64,000 nt of DNA from CAIKMD01 sp035552195 (GTDB lineage: Bacteria > Pseudomonadota > Alphaproteobacteria > ATCC43930 > CGMCC-115725): positions 1 through 64,000 of the forward strand of contig DASZLU010000042.1 in the NCBI GenBank assembly GCA_035552195.1. The letters are read 5' to 3'. Numbering within the stretch: position 1 is the first letter of the stretch; each line of letters opens with the position of its first letter. Of the stretch, positions 58,727 through 64,000 are shown piece by piece. Under the pieces are notes generated by a model that did not search any database, was not told where the DNA came from, and saw nothing but the letters and a program-made list of their open reading frames with translations. Both the position numbers and the translations under genes were made by a program.

Positions 58727-59392
58727 ATGTTCTACGAGCCGGATAAAGCCAATCACGGGTTGCCGCACGACCCCTTCAAATCGATCGTGGTGCCGCGGCC
58801 GATCGGCTGGATTTCGAGCCTCGATCGCGATGGCCGCGTCAACCTCGCGCCCTTCAGCCAGTTCAACAATCTCGGCTACGACCCGCCTTACGTGATGTTT
58901 GCGGCGGCGAATTTTCCGCGCTTGCCGCGGCCAAAGGACAGCGTCACCAACGTGATCGAGACCGGCGAGTTCGTCGTCAACATGGCCACCTACGCGCTGC
59001 GCGAAGCGGTGAACATGACGAGCTCGGCGGTCGATCCCGACATCGACGAGGCAAAGCTCGCGGGCCTCGAAATGGTTCCGTCAAAGCTGGTGAAGCCGCC
59101 GCGCGTCGCGGCATCGCCGGTGCATCTCGAATGCCGCTATCACTGCACGCTGGCGCTGCCCGGCCGCAATCTCGAGCAGAGCCATTACGTCGTCATTGGG
59201 CAGGTCATCGGCGTCCATATCAAGGACGAGGTGATCACGCCGGAAGGACGGATCGACGTGCTGAAACTCCGGCCGCTCGCTCGGCTCGGCTATCACGACT
59301 ACACCAGCGTCGAAAGTGTTTTCACCATGCCGCCGATCGGCCCGCATGCGGATATCCGCATGGCGGGCCTTGCCGGCAAGCCGATGAAGTGA
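58727..59392 (+). CDS. Flavin reductase-like FMN-binding protein
   Basis: 221 residues from ATG 58727 behind GGGGAGGG; the seven codons upstream belong to the operator zone. The split-barrel flavin reductase-like domain is evident: FKSIVVPRPIGWISSLDRDG, VNLAPFSQFNNLGYDPPYVM, KDSVTNVIETGEFVVNMATY and HYVVIGQVIGVHI. Members supply FMNH2 to monooxygenases or act themselves on aromatic substrates. No partner monooxygenase lies next to it. Three bases separate its stop from the CDGSH gene stop. Confidence 0.9.
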   Translation: MFYEPDKANHGLPHDPFKSIVVPRPIGWISSLDRDGRVNLAPFSQFNNLGYDPPYVMFAAANFPRLPRPKDSVTNVIETGEFVVNMATYALREAVNMTSSAVDPDIDEAKLAGLEMVPSKLVKPPRVAASPVHLECRYHCTLALPGRNLEQSHYVVIGQVIGVHIKDEVITPEGRIDVLKLRPLARLGYHDYTSVESVFTMPPIGPHADIRMAGLAGKPMK

Positions 59393-59395
59393 CGG

Positions 59396-59638
59396 CTACG
59401 GCAGCTTGCGGTGCGAGCCGTCGCAAAAGGGCTTGTTGCCCGAGGCCTTGCAGCCGCAGAGCCAGGCTTCCTCGGTCTTCGCCGCCTTGAAGGCGATGGG
59501 GCTGAGGCCGGTGCCTTTGTGCGAGCCGTCGCAGAAAGGCTGCGAGGCGCTGCGTCCGCACGCGCACCAGTAATATTCGGTGCCCTCCTCGACTTGCGTG
59601 CCGTAGGGCGCTTTTTGTGCGGGAATTGGATCGGCCAT
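59396..59638 (-). CDS. Double CDGSH-type iron-sulfur protein
   Basis: 80 residues with two CDGSH motifs: YYWCACGRSASQPFCDGSH and WLCGCKASGNKPFCDGSH, each giving the three-Cys/one-His set for a [2Fe-2S] cluster. This tandem, mitoNEET-like arrangement is known from small bacterial proteins thought to transfer electrons or clusters. Of two adjacent ATGs the second (59638) has the better distance to GGGAGG. Small and soluble. It might serve the dioxygenases around it, but that is inference from position. Confidence 0.9.
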   Translation of the reverse strand: MADPIPAQKAPYGTQVEEGTEYYWCACGRSASQPFCDGSHKGTGLSPIAFKAAKTEEAWLCGCKASGNKPFCDGSHRKLP

Positions 59639-59748
59639 CATTTCCTCCCTAAAATCGAGCCCTTGGAATTGAGCTTGGGCAAAAATAGCCCCACCTCATT
59701 TTATACGCTAGGCTTATGCCCACGACCGTTTCGTGAAGGAGACCGGCA

Positions 59749-60396
59749 ATGAAAGTCAATGAAAAGAAGATCAAGTCCCATACGCGGCCGCAGGGCATGC
59801 CGTTCAACATCACGAAGCTCGGTCATATCGTGCTGAACGTCACCGATGTCGAGCGCTCGACCAAATTCTATACCGAGGTGATGGGGTTCAAGGTCTCGGA
59901 CGTCTACACGGACGAGATCGCGCCCGGCGGCATGGTCTTCTTCCGCTACAACGCCGATCACCACGGCATTGCCGTGGTCGGCTCGATGCCTGGTGAATCG
60001 CCCGCGATCGAGCTCAACCATCTCGCTTTCGAGGTCGCGACCCTTGATGAGGTGTTCATCGCGCGCGAGCATCTGAAGAAGTGCAACGTGAAGATCGATT
60101 TCGAAGGCCGCCGGCGCGCCGGCGCGCAGATCGCGGTCGAATTCCGCGATCCCGACGGTCATCGGCTCGAGATCTATTGGGGCCTCGATCAGATCGGCGG
60201 CGATGGGTATGTGCGGCCGCCCGAGGAATGGGTCTGGGCGCATAGCCTCGAGGAAGCAGTCGACAAGCCGGTCAAAGGTCAGGACACGACGCTCCACAAT
60301 CCTTCCGTTTACGAGAAACTCGCGCCCGAAGAGCGCGCGCGCCGCCGCGCCCATTCGATCGCGACCCAGCGCGTGAAGCTGGGCGGCGAGCACTAA
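59749..60396 (+). CDS. VOC-superfamily dioxygenase-like protein
   Basis: 215 residues. Vicinal-oxygen-chelate fold with the probable metal triad His26 (KLGHIVLNV), His91 (LNHLAFEV) and Glu141 (GHRLEIYW), as in catechol 2,3-dioxygenase-type extradiol enzymes and glyoxalases. GFKVSDVYTDEIAPGGMVFF gives the paired beta modules. The C-terminal 50 residues are charged and helical. GGAG lies eight bases before the ATG. A strong bidirectional terminator follows. Could cleave a dihydroxylated ring or bind an isomerisable substrate. Confidence 0.86.
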   Translation: MKVNEKKIKSHTRPQGMPFNITKLGHIVLNVTDVERSTKFYTEVMGFKVSDVYTDEIAPGGMVFFRYNADHHGIAVVGSMPGESPAIELNHLAFEVATLDEVFIAREHLKKCNVKIDFEGRRRAGAQIAVEFRDPDGHRLEIYWGLDQIGGDGYVRPPEEWVWAHSLEEAVDKPVKGQDTTLHNPSVYEKLAPEERARRRAHSIATQRVKLGGEH

Positions 60397-60428
60397 CGCC
60401 AAAAGCACGGCAGTCCGCGGGTCAAGAA

Positions 60429-60460
60429 AAGGGCCGCTCCGAAGAGCGGCCCTTCCTTGC
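60429..60460. terminator. Bidirectional rho-independent terminator
   Basis: AAGGGCCGCTC-CGAA-GAGCGGCCCTT (60429-60454): an 11-bp stem with a tetraloop, AAGAAA on its left and CCTTGC on its right. It ends the VOC gene and, read leftward with TTTTCTT, the small secreted-protein gene at 60481. Confidence 0.85.
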
Positions 60461-60480
60461 TCGACCCCGGGATCAAGCGG

Positions 60481-60753
60481 TTATTCGATGATGCTCAGAT
60501 CGCTCGAACCCGCCGGTGGCTGCGCAAGCTGTTCCTGCGTCGTGCTTTGGTTGGAGCCTCGGTTCTGCATGATGCCCTCATAGGTCTCGATGCCGTAACC
60601 GCTGCTTTGCAATTGCTGCTGGTTGAGTTGCGATGTCACCTGATTCTCGCGTTGATCCTGCGCCGGATCGCTGCGGCTCGCGGCCTGCGCCGCGACGGTG
60701 GTCGCCGCCGAAAGGGCGATGATCGCTGCATAGGTCGCGAATTTGTTCGTCAT
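60481..60753 (-). CDS. Small secreted Gln/Ser-rich hypothetical protein
   Basis: 90 residues from ATG 60753 (GGAG ten bases ahead). Signal peptide NKFATYAAIIALSAATTVAAQA with likely cut after QAA, then a hydrophilic Gln/Asn/Ser-rich mature part (ENQVTSQLNQQQLQSSGYG), probably disordered and periplasmic. No Cys and no known domain. It lies 113 bases downstream of the molybdenum hydroxylase large subunit on the same strand, possibly its own unit. Confidence 0.65.
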   Translation of the reverse strand: MTNKFATYAAIIALSAATTVAAQAASRSDPAQDQRENQVTSQLNQQQLQSSGYGIETYEGIMQNRGSNQSTTQEQLAQPPAGSSDLSIIE

Positions 60754-60866
60754 CGGATTTATCTCCTTTGCTGCAGGCGCGATTGCTCGCACCGGGCATT
60801 GAGAGAACCCGAAATTCGCGCCGCGGTTCCGCGGCCAAGCCGACGCTTGGCCGCGGGTTGCCACCG

Positions 60867-63146
60867 TTAGGCGAAGGAGCCTTTCAGCGCCTCGGGCCGG
60901 AACGGCGCGCGGCGGATACGAACGCCGGTCGCATCGAAGATCGCATTGGCGATTGCGCCTGCCACCGGCCGCGATGACGGCTCGCCGGCGCCGGTCGGCG
61001 GAATCTCCGGATGATCGAGCAGCACGATGTCGATCTTCTCCGGCGCCTCGGTGATGTCGAGGATCGGATAGGTCTGCCAATCGACGCTCGTCACCTTTTG
61101 CTTGTCGAAGCCGACCTCTTCCCACAGGCTGCGGCTCGTCGCTTGCACGATATTGCCCTCGATCACGTTGTGCAGCAGCGCCGGATTGACGATGCAGCCG
61201 CAATCATGCGCGACGGCGAAGCGCTTGACGCGGACCTTGCCGGTGCGGCGGTCGACTTCGACCTCCGCCGCGACGACCACGATCGTGTTGAGGCGTCTCG
61301 TGTAGGCGATGCCGCGACCGGTTACGACATCGGCCTTGGTGTCGCCGGTGGGACCGGCGACGCGCGGCTGCCAGCCGAATTTCTCGGCCGCCGCTTTGAC
61401 CGCCGCCGCGTCGCGTCCGCTCAAATGCTTCAAGCGGAATTCGACCGGATCGGTCTTGGCCGCGAGCGCCAACTCGTCGATGAAGCTCTCGCTGGCGAAA
61501 TGGATCTGCGGTCCGACCGGATCGCGCAGATGCGAGGTGCGCAGCGGCGAGACGCGATCGAGCGGCGGCGCGATCGTCTCCCAAGCCAGCAGCTTGTTCG
61601 GCACGTCGTAGGATTCATCCGGCGTGCCGAAGGAATCGAGCGGCTTCAGCGGCACGCCCCATTGCTGGCCGATCAAGCTGTAAGCCGGATTAGATTCATT
61701 GCTGTCGAGATCGAGGCGCGAGAAGCCTTTGCTCTCGAATTGCAGGGCCACGATCTTGCCCGAGGCGTCGAGACCGGCCTTGGCATGATGAACCGAGGCC
61801 GGGCCTTTCGTGTCCCAGGTGATGCCTTCGGGCCGCATGCCTTGGATGCGCACCGGCTTGCCGGTGGCCTGCGCCAGGAACGCCGCTTCGAGCACGGCGT
61901 CGCCGGCATCGTTGCGGCCGTAAGAGCCGGGGCCGGTCAGCCAGATCGCGTGAACTTTCTCCGGCGGCATTTGCAGCAACGCGGCGACACCGTCGCGCGC
62001 ATAGTGTGGCTTCTGCGACCCGGTCCAGATCGTCATCACGCCGTCTTTCATTGACGCGACCGCGGCGGCCGAGCCCATGCTGGCATGCGATTGGAACGGC
62101 CATTCGTAATCGGCCTCGACGACTTTCGCGGCGCTAGCGATGGCCTGATCGAACGCGCCGGTGTTCTTCTCGACCGTGCGTTTCCGCACCGGCGCTTTAC
62201 GAATGTAATCGTAAAGTTGTGCCGGGTCGGGGAAGGCAGGGGCGGGCTGCGACCACGTGACTTTCAGCTGTTGCGCCGCGCGCACGGCGTTCCATTCCTT
62301 CGGCGCGACGACGGCGATGTAGCCGCCTTTCTGAACGACCTTCGCGCCGGGGATGTTCTTGATCGAGCTTTCATCGACCGAATTCGCGACCGCGCCCGCC
62401 ACCGGCGGACGGATCACGCGGGCATGAAGCATGCCGGGCAAACGGATGTCGGTGACATAGGTCGCCGGTTGAGCGAACACCTTCGGTTTGACGTCGCGGC
62501 GCGGCGGCGTCTTGCCGACGACTTTATAGTCTTTCGGATTCTTGACCGGCGCGCCGCCATCGACATCGAGATCGTTGCCGATCTTGCCGTTCCATTTCAT
62601 CGACACGTTGAAGAATTTGCCGCCAACGAGCTGGCTGTACGTTACCTTCTTGGTCGGCGCATCGGCGACCGCGATCACCCCGTCGCTGACGGTAAGCTTG
62701 TCGACCGGTGTCTTCAGCTTGTCGGACGCCATCTGCAGCAAGGTCTGGCGCGCTTGGGCGGCGGCGTGGCGCATCGGCTTGCCGCCCCAGGTAATGCCGA
62801 AGCTGCCGCTGGCGCCGCCTTGGTTGATGGTGGTCGCGCTGTCGCCCATGACGACCGCGACCTTGTAAGCCGGCAGGTCGAGCTCTTCGGCGACGATTTG
62901 TGCAATGCCGACATCGGTGCCCTGGCCGCCGTCGATCTTGCCGAAGAAGGCGGTGGCCGAGCCGTCCTTATGGATGGCGAGATAGGAATCGAGCTGCGTC
63001 GGATCGAGCGGCTTGGGCCCCTTCGTCGCGGCGGTTGCCGCGGCGGCGATCGATGCCGGGGCGGTGAAGCTGATGACCAGGGCGCCGCCGCCTTTGAGGA
63101 TGCCGCGGCGGGTGAGGTCGGTGCGGAGCATATCGATATTCTTCAT
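60867..63146 (-). CDS. Molybdenum hydroxylase large subunit, IorB-like, Tat-exported
   Basis: 759 residues. Molybdopterin-binding subunit of the xanthine dehydrogenase family, isoquinoline 1-oxidoreductase (IorB) branch. The N-terminus has a twin-arginine signal (DLTRRGILKGGGALVISF). Family strings: FFGKIDGGQGTDVGIAQIVA, NQGGASGSFGITWGG, TGPGSYGRNDAGDAVLEAAF, RVKRFAVAHDCGCIVNP and TGAGEPSSRPVAGAI, whose Glu is the base catalysing hydroxylation. It should insert a water-derived hydroxyl next to a ring nitrogen or oxidise an aldehyde. GGGAGG precedes ATG 63146. Eleven bases after the small subunit; no FAD subunit present, as usual for this branch. Confidence 0.9.
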   Translation of the reverse strand: MKNIDMLRTDLTRRGILKGGGALVISFTAPASIAAAATAATKGPKPLDPTQLDSYLAIHKDGSATAFFGKIDGGQGTDVGIAQIVAEELDLPAYKVAVVMGDSATTINQGGASGSFGITWGGKPMRHAAAQARQTLLQMASDKLKTPVDKLTVSDGVIAVADAPTKKVTYSQLVGGKFFNVSMKWNGKIGNDLDVDGGAPVKNPKDYKVVGKTPPRRDVKPKVFAQPATYVTDIRLPGMLHARVIRPPVAGAVANSVDESSIKNIPGAKVVQKGGYIAVVAPKEWNAVRAAQQLKVTWSQPAPAFPDPAQLYDYIRKAPVRKRTVEKNTGAFDQAIASAAKVVEADYEWPFQSHASMGSAAAVASMKDGVMTIWTGSQKPHYARDGVAALLQMPPEKVHAIWLTGPGSYGRNDAGDAVLEAAFLAQATGKPVRIQGMRPEGITWDTKGPASVHHAKAGLDASGKIVALQFESKGFSRLDLDSNESNPAYSLIGQQWGVPLKPLDSFGTPDESYDVPNKLLAWETIAPPLDRVSPLRTSHLRDPVGPQIHFASESFIDELALAAKTDPVEFRLKHLSGRDAAAVKAAAEKFGWQPRVAGPTGDTKADVVTGRGIAYTRRLNTIVVVAAEVEVDRRTGKVRVKRFAVAHDCGCIVNPALLHNVIEGNIVQATSRSLWEEVGFDKQKVTSVDWQTYPILDITEAPEKIDIVLLDHPEIPPTGAGEPSSRPVAGAIANAIFDATGVRIRRAPFRPEALKGSFA

Positions 63147-63157
63147 GGCCGCCTCCC

Positions 63158-63625
63158 TCACGCCATCGACGCCGCGCGTTTCACCGCGCGGATGATCGCC
63201 ATGTGGGTGCCGCATCGACACTTGAGACCGCTGAGCCCTTTGCGTATTTGCTCGTCGTTGGGATGCGGATTTTCTTTGAGCAGCGCGGCGGCAGTCATGA
63301 TCCAGCCGTTGATACAGTAGCCGCATTGCGGCACCTGTTCCTCGACATAAGCGGCTTGCAAGGGATGCGGATGTTCCGGCGTGCCGAGACCGGCAAGGGT
63401 GGTCACCTTGGCGTCTTTCACCGCGGAGAGCGGCGTGACGCAAGAGCGCGTCGCCTGCCCATTCACATGCACGGTACAGGCGCCGCATTGCGCGAGGCCG
63501 CAGCCGAAATGCGGATTGGACATGCCGAGCTCGTCGCGCAGCGCGTAAAGCAGCGGCATATTCGGATCGTCGACAGATAGCGTGTGTGGCTTTCCGTCCA
63601 CGACGAAGTGGATTTGCGTCGTCAT
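63158..63625 (-). CDS. Molybdenum hydroxylase small [2Fe-2S] subunit, IorA-like
   Basis: 155 residues. The N-terminal plant-type [2Fe-2S] ferredoxin domain has FGCGLAQCGACTVHVNG (Cys42, 47, 50) and Cys62; the C-terminal four-helix domain has QCGYCINGWIM and LKCRCGTHMAI for the second cluster. It passes electrons from the large subunit to a cytochrome c-type or other acceptor. The start 63625 has GGGAGTG ahead. First gene of the small-large unit; divergent from binding protein copy 3. Confidence 0.94.
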   Translation of the reverse strand: MTTQIHFVVDGKPHTLSVDDPNMPLLYALRDELGMSNPHFGCGLAQCGACTVHVNGQATRSCVTPLSAVKDAKVTTLAGLGTPEHPHPLQAAYVEEQVPQCGYCINGWIMTAAALLKENPHPNDEQIRKGLSGLKCRCGTHMAIIRAVKRAASMA

Positions 63626-63723
63626 CGCGGTCACTCCCTTTCGATCTGGCCTATTCGACTTGGTATGCTTTGGGTGACAGACTATTCCTCCCCACAATGA
63701 CTAACAAGGCAGGGAGAGACTCT

Positions 63724-64000
63724 ATGAAGCCAGCCGGGATGCGTCTTTTCTGGGGACTGATTGTTTTGCTCGCGGCGGCGTTACCGTGTGCCGCGGCCGA
63801 ACACATCAAGATCGGCGTCGTCCGCTCGAACGGCGGCATTCCTTCGATTATCGCCAAGGAAAAAGGCTACTTCGCGGCGCAGGGCGTCGAGGCCGATTTG
63901 GTCTTTTTCGATTCGGCGCAGCCGATCTCGGTCGCCGTCGCCTCGGGCGATTGCGATTTTGGCTCAACCGGCATCACCGCCGCTTTCTATAACCTCGCGG
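63724..64000 (+). CDS. ABC-type substrate-binding protein (SsuA/NMT1-like), copy 3, cut by the window end
   Basis: 92 codons are visible. Signal peptide FWGLIVLLAAALPCAAA, then HIKIGVVRSNGGIPSIIAKE and GVEAELVFFDSAQP, SVAVASGDCDFGSTG. Nearly the same phrases occur in copy 2 at 50808 (LVFFDSAQPTAVAVVSGD, IGTTGLSAGLYNLA), so they are close paralogues. GGGAGAG precedes the ATG. It is divergent from the molybdenum hydroxylase genes; whether an ABC permease follows lies outside the window. Confidence 0.87.
   Translation, partial: MKPAGMRLFWGLIVLLAAALPCAAAEHIKIGVVRSNGGIPSIIAKEKGYFAAQGVEADLVFFDSAQPISVAVASGDCDFGSTGITAAFYNLA

Noticed and set aside
1..64000. CRISPR array, complete prophage or replication origin
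   Set aside because: No regularly spaced repeats, no phage structural genes and no DnaA-box cluster or dnaA/repABC genes were seen. The left island has only a methyltransferase, a ParB-like gene and a transposase.

Overview
The window looks like a high-GC alphaproteobacterial chromosome segment. The gene order resembles that of Rhodospirillales: rluD next to rpoH, glnE-bcp, pyrB-pyrC-plsY-dprA-topA-rnr, and ruvX divergent from gatCAB. The genus cannot be fixed from sequence alone. Most genes are core functions with good Shine-Dalgarno sites and 1-8 base overlaps. Two regions stand out as accessory: the first 3.5 kb and the last ~15 kb.

Layout. 1-3.5 kb: a small island of visibly lower GC with a D12-class adenine-N6 DNA methyltransferase (running off the left edge), a ParB-like protein with a helical, possibly HEPN-like C-terminus, a tiny TTG-start gene and an IS1595/ISXO2-type transposase. 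3.5-20 kb: bcp, glnE, a YhdP/AsmA-like giant envelope protein, DUF1330, an amidohydrolase, DoxX, a quinone oxidoreductase, a lytic transglycosylase-like protein, a glycine-zipper lipoprotein, tyrS, anmK and two class I methyltransferases. 20-27 kb: a KaiC-like double ATPase coupled to a hybrid histidine kinase, then rpoH, rluD and a threonine aldolase-like enzyme. 27.4-29 kb: a group IV ornithine/lysine decarboxylase behind a 455-bp leader that is a good candidate for the alphaproteobacterial speF RNA. 29-42.3 kb: DUF1194 protein, a small secreted protein, S41 protease, rnr, topA, dprA, plsY, pyrC-like, pyrB, amtB, mostly one long leftward gene train. 42.4-48.8 kb: ruvX, gatCAB, manC, a GST and tRNA-Ser(GCU). 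48.9-64 kb: a metabolic accessory region with three related periplasmic binding proteins, an aromatic-acid-type MFS carrier, a CocE-like hydrolase, a second MFS carrier, an amidohydrolase/decarboxylase, a bicupin ring-cleavage-type dioxygenase, a flavin reductase-like protein, a CDGSH Fe-S protein, a VOC dioxygenase-like protein and a two-subunit molybdenum hydroxylase of IorA/IorB type.

How they work together. The 53-64 kb genes read as uptake, hydroxylation, ring cleavage and hydrolysis of an aromatic or N-heteroaromatic compound. A 33-bp imperfect palindrome overlapping a TATAAT sits between the divergent bicupin and flavin reductase genes and is the best operator candidate. The binding proteins have no ABC permease or ATPase nearby. 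The candidates most worth following as new biology are the ParB-like/methyltransferase pair of the left island, the mirrored 15-bp repeats in front of both genes of the methyltransferase/anmK pair, the orphan binding proteins, and a PyrC-like protein that lacks the HxH zinc ligands and probably serves aspartate transcarbamoylase structurally.
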